This document shows, one piece after another, positions 45,438 through 55,449 of a DNA stretch of 64,000 nucleotides. A program made the position numbers and the translations under genes. The notes below the pieces were generated by a model, which worked only from the letters and a program-made list of their open reading frames with translations, was not told the origin of the DNA and did no database searches. This DNA is from Deltaproteobacteria bacterium. GTDB taxonomy: Bacteria > Lernaellota > Lernaellaia > JACKCT01. Every line of letters begins with the position of its first letter. Within the stretch, counting starts at the first letter, position 1. Where the stretch lies: contig JAOSJX010000027.1 in the NCBI GenBank assembly GCA_027493875.1, positions 67,237 to 131,236 on the forward strand, in the 5' to 3' direction.

Positions 45438-46178
45438 GGTCTTCGAATTCCTCGCTGCGTTCGCCGGAGATGAAGGCTTTGATGAAGGGATCGTCGTGAT
45501 GGCGAATTTCGTCCGGCGAGCCGGCCGCGATGATTTTTCCTTCGTAGAGCACGCAGATCTGGTCGGCGATCCGCATCGCGGCTTCGATGTCGTGGCTGAT
45601 GATGAACGCGGTGTGGTCGAGGTGTTCCTGCGTTCCTTTGATGAGTTTGTTGATCGAATCGGTCATGATCGGATCGAGGCCGGTGGTCGGCTCGTCGTAG
45701 AGCATGATCGACGGCGACAACACGATGGCGCGCGCGAGAGCCACGCGCTTGCGCATGCCCCGGAGAGCTCGGAGGGCATTTTGTGTTCGATGCCGTGCAG
45801 GCCGACCTCCGCCAGCGCCTCGCGGACCATGTCCGCGACCTCGGTTTTGGAATAGCGCCGCGCCTCGCGCAGCGGAAACGACACGTTCTCGCCCACGGTC
45901 ATCGAATCGAACAGCGCGCCGTCCTGGAAGAGCATGCCGAATTTGCGCCGCATCTCGTTGAGCTGATAGCGGTCCAGCGTCGTCGTGTCTTCGCCGTCCA
46001 CGATCACCTTGCCGGCGTCCGGCGAGACCAGGCCGATCATGGTCTTGAGCGTGACGGACTTGCCGCTGCCCGACCGGCCGATGAGCACGGTGATCTCCCC
46101 TTTGCGGCAATGGATGTTCACGCCGTCCAGAACCTTCTGGCCGCGAAAGGACTTATGGATATCGACGAGGCGGATCAT
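45430..46178 (-). CDS. MlaF-like ABC transporter ATP-binding protein (one frameshift)
   Basis: About 249 residues. Walker A is GRSGSGKS, the Q-loop is MLFQDGALFDSMTVGENVSF (the GALFDSMTV form is diagnostic of the MlaF/MkL group), Walker B is IMLYDEPTTGLDP, with IISHD for the switch His. The signature motif is broken by a missing G: the C4 run at 45758-45761 should be C5, restoring LSGGMRKRVALARAI. This conserved, normally intact enzyme drives phospholipid or retrograde lipid transport between inner and outer membranes. No permease or MCE gene is adjacent in the window. Confidence 0.93.
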
Positions 46179-46281
46179 GACCGCGGCGATGTTAACGCGC
46201 TTTTGCCCGCGAGGTCACGACGGGCGCGGCGGCGTTGCGCGCCGCCCCGGCCTCTCCTATTCTTCCGTCAGGGGAGGGCGG

Positions 46282-47255
46282 ATGGCCGGACGAATCACCG
46301 ACGTTCCCGGCGTTCTGGTGGGATGCGCGGAAGACCGCGAGGCCATGACCGGCGTGACGGTCGTGCTGTGCGAAGACGGCGCGACGTTCGCGTGCCTGAC
46401 GCCCGGACCCGCGACCTCCACCCGGCAGGCGGACGCCGGGCGGCCCGAGCATCTCGTTCAGGTGGCGCATGCCGTTTGTCTCGCCGGAGGATCGGCGTTC
46501 GGCCTCGGTGCGTCGACCGGCGTGATGGACTATCTCGCCGAGCGGGGCGCCGGGCACCGCGTCCGCGATATCGTCGTGCCGACCGTTCCTTCCGCCGTGA
46601 TCTTCGACCGTTCCGCCACACCGGGTTTGCGACGGCCCGACGCCGCCATGGCCCGGCAAGCATGCGCGTCGGCGTCGGCCGACGTGCCGCGTGGGAGCGT
46701 GGGGGCCGGATGCGGGGCGACGGTCGGCAAAGCCCTGGGAATCGGGCATTCATGAAGGGCGGCCAAGGGACCGCGTCGATCCGCGGCCGGGACGGTGTCG
46801 TCGTCGGGGCGCTGGCGGTGGTCAACGCGTTCGGCGACGTGCTCGATCCCGAAACGGGCGAAATTCTGGCCGGCGCCCGCGACCCGGAACACCCCGAGCG
46901 CCTCGCGGGCGCGGCAAACCGCCTGGGGGTGGATCTCGACGCGGCGGTGCCGTCGCCCATCGAAAACACGACGCTCGGGGTCGTGGCGATCGCCGCGGAT
47001 CTGTCCAAACCGGCGCTGACCCGCGTCGCCGGGATGGCTCTCGCCGGGTTCGCCCGGTCGATCTCCCCGGCGCACTGCGTTTTCGACGGCGATGTCCTGT
47101 TTTTGCTGGCGACCGGCGGTCCGGCGGCCAACGAAAATACCGCCGGGCACCTCGCCGCGCGGGCTCTGGCCGCCGCGGTCGCGGACGCCGTTTTGGCGGC
47201 GGACGGATTCGGCCAAATCCCGGACCGGCGGACCCTCGGAAAAACCCTTAAATAA
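46282..47255 (+). CDS. P1 (S58/DmpA-like) family peptidase (one frameshift)
   Basis: GGAGGGCG precedes ATG 46282. The product reads ITDVPGVLVGCAEDREAMTG, AVCLAGGSAFGLGASTGVMD and GSVGAGCGATVGKALG. After a break near 46745 it continues MKGGQGTASIRGRDGVVVGA, AVVNAFGDVLDPETGEILAG, IENTTLGVVAIAADLSKPAL and ISPAHCVFDGDVLFLLATG. These are the landmarks of the DmpA/P1 fold, which self-cleaves; the nucleophile is expected at the NTT site. It is an aminopeptidase- or amidase-like enzyme, cytoplasmic, ~323 residues. It is divergent from the MlaF-like gene. Confidence 0.88.
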
Positions 47256-47381
47256 CAGCCTTTTTTAGACGCCTTGCGGAACGCGCGACAAATCTCGCCG
47301 GCACCGTAAAGCCGCAACTCCGACACGCCGAAATACTACATATTGCGTCATTTCACGCCGGTCGCCGAAAAGGGGGTCGAT

Positions 47382-49154
47382 ATGCTGATGGGTCGCCGCG
47401 AAAAGATCACGGGCTCCGAGGGGAATTCTCGCTCTTTTCCCTTCCGAAAACGATCCGAGGCTCCCGCCGAAGCTCCGGTGCCGACCGGGCCGACGCGGGC
47501 GGAATTCGACCGGATGCGTCCCGTGTGGAATGCGCTCGGCGACGCGCTGCTGCTGATCGACGCGCTCGGCCACGTGCTGTTCGCCAACGACGCCTACCTG
47601 GCGCTGACCGGCCGGACGTTGGACGACTGCGCGGAGGCGCCGTGGCCGGCGATCGACGGCCTCGCCCAGAGCGTCCCGCCGATGGAAAAGCTGGCCGACT
47701 ATTGCTCCGCGGGCGAACCGTGGCGGGCCCGAACGCAGGGCCGGCGCGCGGACGGCGGCGATTTTCTGGCCGAAACGCGCGTGATGCCGATCGGCGCCGG
47801 CTTTCTCGTGATGCACACGGACATGATCGCCGTGGAACTCGCCGCGCGCGAGGTGGCGCGGCGCGACGCCCGGATCGCGGAACTGGAAAAAGAGGTCCGC
47901 CGCTCCGGCGGCGACGCGGCGCTGAAGATTCAGGAACTCACGGCGGCGAGCGAATACCTCGGCGCGGCGCTCGACGCCGAGCAGTCCGCGGGGCGATCCA
48001 AGAGCCGCTTTCTCGCGGAACTCGCGGGGGGACATCCGCGCGCGCCTGGGCGGCATCATCGAAAAGGCGTCGCACCTGGTTCAAACGGAAACGACCGAAA
48101 GGCAGCGGGCGGACCTGCGCGCCATGTTGCACGCCGGCGAGAAGATTCTCGACACGCTCGAGGAAGTGCTGGCGCTTTCGCGCCTGGAGTCGGGCCGCGT
48201 GGATCTGGAGCCGGCGGAATTCGATCTTTACGACCTGATCGACACCGTGACCGCGGAGATGTCCGGCCGCGCCATCGAGAAGAGCCTCGACCTCGCCGCG
48301 TCGGTCGAACCCGACGTCCCGCGACGCATGCGCGGCGACGCGCGCCGCGTGAGCCGTGTGCTCACGACGCTGCTGGACAACGCGTTCCGCTACACCGAGA
48401 CCGGCGGCGTCACCGTGCAGGTCGACGTCGCGTTCGCCGGCATCCGCGCCGACACGATCCGCTTCACGGTCGCCGACACGGGCCCGGGCATGAGCGTCGA
48501 CCGGCAGGAACAGCTTTTCGAGCCGTTCCACGAAAATCACGGACTGCGCCTGGGCCTCGCCACCGCGAAACGTCTCGCCGAGCTCATGGGCGGACGCATC
48601 GGCGTCGAGACCGTCGCCGGCGGCGGCAGCGCGTTCTGGTTCACGGCGCGGCTGGAAAAACTCGTGGCGCGGATGGACGTCGAACACGACATCCGCCTCG
48701 CCGGGCGGCGCGTTTTGATCGTGGACCGAAGCGCCGCGAGCCGCGCGTCCCTCGCGCGGCTCATCGCGGACATGGGCGGCGAGGCGCACGCCGTGGAAAC
48801 CGGCGCCGAGGCGCTCGATCTCCTGCGCGCCGAATCGCGCACCGGCAACAAATTCGACGCCGCCATCGTGGATTTACGTCTTTCGGGGATGTCCGGCGCG
48901 CAAACGCTTTGTCAAATCAAAGACGACGACGCCTTGCGCGGCCTTCCCGTCATCGTGCACGCCGCGCGCGGACGCCACGACGACCGCCGCTTTGTCCTGG
49001 ATCACGGCGCGGCCGTCTATCTCCCGAAGCCGGCGTCGGCCGCGCGCCTCGCCGAAGCCGTTGACGCGGCGATCGGGGGCGGACCGACGAGTTGGATATC
49101 TGGGACGACGATTTCGACCGCACCGCGGTTCACGTTTCGTCCGCGGCCGTGTAA
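47382..49154 (+). CDS. PAS-kinase-receiver hybrid lacking the phospho-accepting His (two frameshifts)
   Basis: AAGGGGG precedes ATG 47382. The order is: a PAS-like domain (FDRMRPVWNALGDALLLIDA, VLFANDAYLALTGRT), a coiled coil (EVARRDARIAELEKEVRRSG), a dimerisation helix, ATPase and receiver. The expected H-box SHEIRTPL is AGDIRARL after the frame correction near 48025, so the His is Gly. The ATPase is complete: N-box TTLLDNAFRY, G1 VADTGPGMS, G2 LRLGLATAKRL. The receiver has VLIVDRS and AAIVDLRLSGMSG with the acceptor Asp, and YLPKP. The end should read TDELDIWDDDFDRTAVHVSS in the alternative frame, with the stop at 49152-49154. Cytoplasmic, ~590 residues. Confidence 0.82.
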
Positions 49155-49159
49155 TCGGA

Positions 49160-50224
49160 TCAGTCCGGCAACGGCTTAGAGGCCCCGCGTTTAAGTAGGT
49201 CAGACACGCGGCCGTTGTAAATCCCAAACGAGAACCGCTCGCCGGTGTCAAACGGCTCTAATAGTCCCGTGTTTTCGTAGGCGACGCCTCCGGGCACCTT
49301 CTTTCGCGTTTTCCAGAAATACAGACGCGCGTTGACGAAACCGGAAAGATCCTCGGTCGCGTTCCGCTTGCGGTAGTACTGGAGCAACTTGCCGGGATGA
49401 GGATAGGGTTTCGTTTCCCACGGACGGTCCTCGTCGGGCGCGGTGACGAACAGCAAATCCCCTTTCTCGTCCTTCAGGAAATCGCCGCGCGGAAAAAACG
49501 ACGGCGGCGCGAAGCCGGTGCCGCGAAAGCCGCCGTAGATCTCCTTCGCGTTTTCCACGCCGGCCCGGAGATAAGCGTCGCGCAGCCGGGTCAGGTTGCC
49601 GTAGGTCGCGGTGATGACGACGGCATCGGGCTTGGACCCGTGGACGAGGTGCGTTTCAAATTCGACCTCGGTGGGCCGCCGTTCATCGAAACGCAGCACG
49701 ATGAAAAACCGCTCGCCGTTCGGAAAGGGCTCGGTCAGCACGCCGAGGCTCATCATCTCGCGGCCGCTTCGTTTGCGAACCATCGCCGCGCGCCGCGCCG
49801 GCGGCCGTTTGCGATACTTGCCTTTGTTGTCCTTTGTAGTCATCGGGGTAGGCGTAAAACCGCAGCCCCGGTTTTCCGTCGGACGGGCTCATGAGCAGTT
49901 CGCTGCCGTTGTGAAGGATCTCGCCGTCGCGGTCGCGGACGGACGTGACCGCCATGAAATTCACGAAATAGATTTTGCCGCCGCGCTCGTAGCCGATGCG
50001 CAGAAGCTCCTCGCGGCCCGCCTTTGTTGTCGCCGAAGCCGACCCGCGCGGGATACAACCCGACGACAAGACCGTTCCGCCGTCCCCAGATCGGCGCGTC
50101 GCCGTCGCGTTGCGGCATGATCCACGCGCCGCTCGTTCCGAAGACTCCCCTCGCTCGGTGCCATGCGCGGCGCGCAACCGGAAATAAGAACCACGACCAT
50201 GGATAGAAGCGTCCAGCGCCGCAT
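49160..50224 (-). CDS. Lipoprotein of unknown function (several frameshifts)
   Basis: ATG 50224 overlaps the mtfA-like stop (TGATG). The signal peptide MRRWTLLSMVVVLISGCAP has a lipobox (LISGC). Frame changes around 50010-50150 and 49840 connect MPQRDGDAPIWGRRNGLVVG and YPARVGFGDNKG to LRIGYERGGKIYFVNFMAVT and GSELLMSPSDGKPGLRFYAY, then EPFPNGERFFIVLRFDERRP, EIYGGFRGTGFAPPSFFPRG and YENTGLLEPFDTGERFSFGI. No family is recognised. The Gly/Tyr/Phe-rich beta pattern suggests an envelope protein. Total ~350 residues. It is convergent with the kinase gene, with 5 bp between stops. Confidence 0.65.
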
Positions 50225-51041
50225 CAATTGATCCACTCTTGCGGTTCTTCCTCCGCTTCGGGTTCGCGTTTCCGGAAACGCTGCGCCGGGTCCTGGCAAA
50301 AGTAGTCCTTCATCAGCGCGTAGATGTCCGGATGGCGGCGGCGCAGGGCTTTCGGTTTTTCGAAGAACGCTTCCGTCACCACCGCGAAAAACTCCGCGGG
50401 ATGCTCCGCGCCGTAGGGGTCGATGACGGTGCGCGCGCCGAGGTCCACCGCCTCGACGTGGCGCTCGTATTCACGCGAGAACACGTCCGCCCACCGTTGC
50501 GTCATCTCCCGCGTCGGCATCGCCGGCGCCCCGTTCGTCGGGCCGCTTTCGGCGTCGATCTGGTGCGCGAATTCGTGCAGCACCACGTTGCGTCCGTCGC
50601 GAAAGCGCGCGCCGCCGCGCAACACGTCCCTCCACGACAGAATCAGCGATCCGCGGTCCCACGACTCGCCGATGCGTTCCTCGCCGCCCTCGCGCACGGT
50701 GCCGTCCTCGAGCCGTATCTTGCCGGGAAAATGAAAGTGCTCGGGATAGACGATGATCGATTGGAGCAGCGGAAAATAATCCGGTCTCGCGGCCGAGCAG
50801 GAGCAGCGCGGCCTGCACGGCGATCGTGACGCGGATTTCGTCCGTCATCGCGAGGCCGGCCGCGCCCTCGAAGTTTTTCCTCCAGGAGCACGCGGGCGTG
50901 GCCGAACAGTTCGCCGAGCTCCTCCGGCGTGAGCAGCGACAGATACGGTACGCGCCGGATGGCGATTTCGCGCCACGCGAGCGGAAACGGCTCGGCGCGC
51001 CATGCCGCGCGCTTCTTTTTTTTCGACCGAAATCCGAACAT
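50224..51041 (-). CDS. mtfA: MtfA-like zinc peptidase (M90; two frameshifts)
   Basis: The start MFGFRSKKKKRAAWRAEPFP and LLTPEELGELFGHARVLLEE are typical of MtfA. A frame change near 50880 gives AGLAMTDEIRVTIAVQAALL, a second near 50785 gives the conserved IIVYPEHFHFPG and SWRDVLRGGARFRDGRNVVL. The catalytic motif is HEFAH (HExxH) in NVVLHEFAHQIDAESG, and the downstream acid is in YGAEHPAEFFAVVTEAFFEK. MtfA is a cytosolic Zn aminopeptidase that binds the repressor Mlc in enterobacteria; its partner here is unknown. About 272 residues, normal. Coupled to the downstream lipoprotein gene. Confidence 0.9.
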
Positions 51042-51114
51042 GAAAAAATCCGGCGGCCGCGGGCGCCGCCGGTTTCATCATAGCGGGAGGATCCGATCCG
51101 CGCCAAGGGCGGAT

Positions 51115-52715
51115 TTAACCGCAGCACCCGTTGTCGTCGTCGTCATCGTCGCCACCGTCGCCGCCGGCCGCGGTGTCGTCATCCGCCGCATCGTCGTCGG
51201 CGTCGTCGTCGGCATCGTCGTCGGCATCGTCATCGTCGTCGCCGGTGTCCTCGCACGCGTTCACCTCGCCTGGCGACGGGCTTTCCGTGGTCCAGGTTTG
51301 CGAAAGATTTTCGCTGGTCTCGTCATGCGACGTGCCGTCGAAACGGCACCCGTTGTTGTCGCCGTCCTGCCTCCTCGTCGCCCTCGTCAACGTCGCACCG
51401 TTGAAAACTCGATCCCTCCGGCGCCGCGGCGTCCGCGAGGAGGTCCTGGTCGGCGACCGTGGTATCGTCCTGGTACTCGCTCTCCACCACATCCGCGTCG
51501 ATGCCGTCGATGGCGACGCCGGTCTTATCGATGAAGTCCGACTTGTCGCCCCATCCGGCGATGTCGCAGTCGCAGACGAGATCGTTCCAGTAATCCCACC
51601 AATACAGAACGACCGCGGGGCCCGCTTGCAGAAGATTCCCCTGGCCGGCGATCGACCCGGAAAACGCCTGGACCATATCCGGGACGTCGTCGGGGCTTCC
51701 GGCGTCCTCGTAGAGTTCGTAATCGGGCGGGAAACCGTAGCTCGCTTCGGAAGGCGTCGGAGCCCGCCAACGCGACCACCACCGTGTCCCCGGGCCGATG
51801 CCCACGGCGTTTGCCGGAAAATGCGCGTTGAAGTAACCGCCGCTTCCCGATTTCGTATCGACCTCGTTCGTTACCTTCACCACGCCGTAGTACTCATCGC
51901 TGTTGGACAGGAAGATGCGCGCGAGGCTGATCCAATCGTCCGTCGGGTTGTAGATTTCGATGAACTCGTCGTCCGCGCCGGTCACGGCGATTTCGTTGAG
52001 GACCGGACATTGCTGCGAGACAAACGACACCATGTCATCATCATCATCGTCGTCGTCATCGTCGTCGTCGTCGCCCTCGTCGCCGCCGCCGTCGTCGTCC
52101 CCTTCCGGATCGTCGATTTCGAGCACGATCCAGTCGCAATGCTCGATCGGAACCTTGTAGCCCTCGTCGTCCTCGCCGGTCGTGAAGGGAAACTCGCACC
52201 GGATCGGCTCATCCGGGCCGTAGATCTGATAAAACAGATCGTGCCGGTCGGGGCTCTCGACATCCGGATCGCCCGTGACGCCGTCCGACGGAACCACGAA
52301 GACGCGCACGGACGCGCCCCCGGCAGCGCCCGCATGTTGATGCGATACACAAAATCGGGCCCCACGCCGGCCTCGGTCAGCGCGTCCACGTCCGGATGCA
52401 GCGCCAGTTTGGGATTTTGCGAGAATCCGTCCGCCGGATCGTAGTGCTGCGCCACGATCTTCCACCGGCCGTCCGCGTCCTTGCCGATCCACGCGGGCGG
52501 ATCGCCCTCCGGCGCCTCCCAGCGGCCGTTGTCCGGATTCTGCTCCAGCGCGTCCATCCCCAGGTGGTCGCCGAACTCGGAATAGTAATCGACGAAGCTT
52601 AATCCCACCCGTTGCTGTGATCGTCCTTGGGCCAATAGTAGCCGGCAACCGCCAACCCCGCGAACGCGACCACGAAGGCGCACGCGGACATCGACAACAC
52701 CCACCACCTTCTCAT
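51115..52715 (-). CDS. Secreted lamin-tail-domain protein with Asp-rich NGCCG tail (four or more frameshifts)
   Basis: GGAGGAAGCC precedes ATG 52715; the signal peptide is MRRWWVLSMSACAFVVAFAG, cleaved near AVAG. A ~150-residue N-domain (GLSFVDYYSEFGDHLGMDAL; FVYRINMRALPG; VRVFVVPSDGVTGDPDVESP) is joined by a central poly-Asp linker to a lamin-tail domain: LNEIAVTGADDEFIEIYNPT and ISLARIFLSNSDEYYGVVKV, then ASYGFPPDYELYEDAGSPDD. Further frame changes lead to a C-terminal region with QTWTTESPSPGEVNACEDTG, then a second poly-Asp tail ending DDDDDNGCCG. The tail is intact in its own frame. It is probably surface-bound through the Cys tag. Confidence 0.82.
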
Positions 52716-52843
52716 GGCTTCCTCCAAATGACTGGGTGTTGGTATTGTCGATCCGCGAAGGCCGGAAAAGCAATGGGGATTACGTCAAAATTGTAATGTA
52801 GCTAACAAATAGGCCGATTGCCGAATATTCCCATATATTTCAA

Positions 52844-54184
52844 TCATTTAGCGAAGGCGAGTTTTATCCGAAGGCGCCTTATCCATTTGTCGATCGAAAA
52901 AGTCAAGAAAAGAACGGCGTCGCGCACGTCGAACAGCGGGCTCGGCATGCGGAAGTAATAGGGCACGGCGGTGAGAAGATGTTTCGTTCCGACCGTGCAT
53001 CCCTTCACGCGGCGCACCTTGCGCGCGGTGATTTTTCCTTTGACCGTCGTGCACGACCCGACGAGCAACACGACGCCGTCGCCGGCGTCCACGTCGCCGT
53101 CCACGACGCCCGTGACGATGGCGCCGCCTTTCGCGCGGGCGACCGAGCCGGGACGCCGCGCGTCGATGGTGCCGAGGCAGCCCTTCACCGCGGCGAGGCA
53201 GCCGCCGTGGCATAGACGGCCGCGATCAGGGTCCGTGCCCGTGTAAAACTTGATCGGCGTGTTGACCTTCTGAATATCCTGGTACTCGCTCTCGTGGCCG
53301 GCGGTGCGCGCCGCGAGTTCCTCGATCGTCACGTCGCCCTCGACGCGCACGTCCTCGACGTTCGCCGGGCCGTAGCCGCGGCGGCGCGACTCCATGAGAT
53401 GCGCGACGCGTTCCGGCGTGAAGTTGAGCAGGCGGCACGCGACGAGATCCATCGCGACCGGATCGTCCGAGACGAGCAACGCGCCGAGATCGAGCCCGCG
53501 CGGCGCGGATTCGTAGCCGGAGCCGACCGTCACGGCGTCCACGACGACCGCGTCCGGATAGCCGACCTCCAGCAGATCCGCGATTTTTTCGTCGAGCCGG
53601 TCGTCGTGATACAGCAGCCGCTCCGAGTGGCGCAGAATGCCGATGTTCAATTTGATCGAGCACGTGACCTGGCAGCAGATGTGATACTTGAGCTTCGGCA
53701 TCCAGATGAGGGTGTCCGCTTCCGCGAGGCTCTCCGACACGCGCATTTCCTTGTGGTGCATGCCGCGCGCGAGCGGCACCGTGACGTAGGGCTCGGTGTT
53801 GAGATCGACGATTTTCGCGCCGGCGCTCGCGAGACGCAGATACCCGGCCTCGCGGAGAAACAGGCGCGTTGGAATGCCGAAGCCGCTGGACTCGCCGACG
53901 GTCACCTCGTCCGCGCCGTTCTTCTTCACGTGGCGGATGACTTCCGCGACGATTTTCGGGTCGGTGTAAGAGTGCCGGATATAGCGCCGGTTCGCGGTGA
54001 CGACGTTCGGCTTGATGAAAACCCGCCCGCGCGGCGCGATGCCGAGATCCCGGAAACTCTCCTCCACGATGCCGCGCACGGCGTCGGGCCGCGCCTCCGG
54101 GCAGCGGCGGAGAATCACGCGGCCGCTTCGGGGGCGTGCGAGGCGTGCGTCCATGCGTTCGCGGAGGGTTCGAGCGTCAATCAC
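52844..54184 (-). CDS. DUF362 domain protein
   Basis: GTG 54184 (VIDARTLRERMDARL) follows GGAG; the upstream in-frame codons to 54307 look non-coding. About 446 residues, intact. DUF362 signatures: VFIKPNVVTANRRYIRHSYT, EVTVGESSGFGIPTRLFLRE, WMPKLKYHICCQVTCSIKLN and PDAVVVDAVTVGSGYESAPR, DDPVAMDLVACRLL. The family includes predicted cytoplasmic iron-sulfur or metal-binding proteins; here Cys in CCQVTC and GRLCHGGCLAAVKGC could bind a cluster. The C-terminal ~100 residues (VTGVVDGDVDAGDGVVLLVG; LLTAVPYYFRMP) are an extra module. Physiological role unknown. Confidence 0.87.
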   Translation of the reverse strand: MIDARTLRERMDARLARPRSGRVILRRCPEARPDAVRGIVEESFRDLGIAPRGRVFIKPNVVTANRRYIRHSYTDPKIVAEVIRHVKKNGADEVTVGESSGFGIPTRLFLREAGYLRLASAGAKIVDLNTEPYVTVPLARGMHHKEMRVSESLAEADTLIWMPKLKYHICCQVTCSIKLNIGILRHSERLLYHDDRLDEKIADLLEVGYPDAVVVDAVTVGSGYESAPRGLDLGALLVSDDPVAMDLVACRLLNFTPERVAHLMESRRRGYGPANVEDVRVEGDVTIEELAARTAGHESEYQDIQKVNTPIKFYTGTDPDRGRLCHGGCLAAVKGCLGTIDARRPGSVARAKGGAIVTGVVDGDVDAGDGVVLLVGSCTTVKGKITARKVRRVKGCTVGTKHLLTAVPYYFRMPSPLFDVRDAVLFLTFSIDKWIRRLRIKLAFAK

Positions 54185-54527
54185 GCGGCTTTCTCCACCC
54201 GATGAGAACCTACATGATAGCGCATTTCGGCCGCGTGGCCATAAAGGCCGGCACATTTTTGTGAGGTGGCGCGCGCCGAGGCGATCGGACGACGGCGGCT
54301 CCTCCACGCCGCGGAGAAGCGCTGCGCCGAATCGCTGCGCGGCCCGACCTTATTCAAATAGTATTCCGATCGGAATAATCATAAATCCCACACGGCCTCG
54401 TTATTCTTAATCGGCGGTATTCTTTACTCATTAATTTGCGTTTGCCTGCCGATGCATGCCCATATCATGCTTCCCCGGCATGTTTGCGGTCTCAAAGCCC
54501 TGAATCCCTACGCGGGGAGACGTTTCT
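54185..54527. other. Divergent intergenic region, AT-rich
   Basis: The ~340 bp between the DUF362 gene (leftward) and the HDOD gene (rightward) is markedly AT-rich at 54345-54430. It holds the 16-nt perfect palindrome at 54362-54377 and must contain both promoters. No gene is supported. Confidence 0.5.
54362..54377. promoter_or_regulatory. 16-nt perfect palindrome, possible operator
   Basis: TATTCCGATCGGAATA is its own reverse complement. It sits in the AT-rich divergent intergenic region, ~180 bp from the DUF362 start and ~150 bp from the HDOD start. No regulator is assigned. Confidence 0.4.
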
Positions 54528-55449
54528 TTGCTTAACCAACGGACGATTTTGAGCGGTCCCGCCGACCGATACGCGGGGACGGACATGCGCGCGTCGCTCA
54601 AGGATGAGATTTCCCGCCGGATGAAGCGGGAGAATATCGACATCCCGCTGCTGCCCGCCGTCGCGGCCGAGGCGATGGCGCTCCTGCGCAATCCGATGGT
54701 GGACTTCAAAGACGTCTCGGCTTTGATCGAAAAAGATCAGCGGCTCGCCGGCCAGCTCATCAAAATCGCGAACAGCCCAGTTTACCGGAGCCTGCATAAA
54801 GTGACGAACCTCCGCCGCGCCATCACCGTCGTCGGCATGCGGGGCGTGACCGAACTCATCGCGTCGCTCGCGGTCGGCGAAAAGATCTTTTCGAACAAAA
54901 CCTTCGAGACGCGCGTGCGCCTTCTCTGGGAGCATTCGATCGGCGTCGCGTTCCTGACGCAGGAAATCGGGAAAATGCGCGGCGCCGACATTCAGGATAC
55001 GTTCCTCCTCGGCCTGTTTCACGATATCGGCAAACCGGTGATTCTCGATATCGTCGCTGGGCTGATGAAAAGGCGGCCGGAGAGCTACCCGGCGGGCCCC
55101 GAGATCGAAAGCGCCGCGGAGGAGGCGATGGCCGAAAAACCATGTCGCGGCGGGCCGCTATCTCGGCGAAGCGTGGCGTTTTCCGGAGAATATCATGCTG
55201 GCGATCCGGTATCACCATAATCCGGCGCCGCTCAAAGATCCGGCCGGGCCCGCCTCGCTGGCGGCCGTCGCCAACCTCTACGCGCACAAATTCGGTCTCG
55301 GGGTCGACGCCACCGAAGAGGACCTGACCGGCCACGCCGTCGTGCGGGAATTCCGGTTCTCGGAGGACGACCACGTTCTTCTCGACACGCACCTGCGCGG
55401 AAACGCGCGCATGATCGCGGCGAATACGATCCTGGATCAACCGGCGTAG
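54528..55449 (+). CDS. HDOD-domain protein (one frameshift)
   Basis: TTG 54528 follows GGGGAGACG; ATG 54585 is an alternative. About 307 residues. HDOD landmarks: IDIPLLPAVAAEAMALLRNP, VSALIEKDQRLAGQLIKIAN, SPVYRSLHKVTNLRRAITVV and GMRGVTELIASLAVGEKIF, then EHSIGVAFLTQEIGKMRGAD and FLLGLFHDIGKPVILDIV, which keeps the HD pair. A frame change near 55140 restores NHVAAGRYLGEAWRFPENIM and AIRYHHNPAPLKDP. HDOD proteins act in cytoplasmic signalling, often with c-di-GMP or two-component systems; catalysis is not established. Its 3' end overlaps the convergent GcvT-like gene by 13 bp. Confidence 0.88.

Noticed and set aside
45430..46178. Programmed frameshifting or pseudogene in the MlaF-like gene
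   Set aside because: The break lies in a C4 run inside the invariant LSGGM signature, and one extra base restores it exactly. Many other genes show the same pattern, so sequencing error is simpler.
52844..54307. Longer DUF362 product starting at 54307
   Set aside because: The first 41 codons lie in intergenic-type sequence. GTG 54184 has a GGAG site and begins just before conserved sequence.
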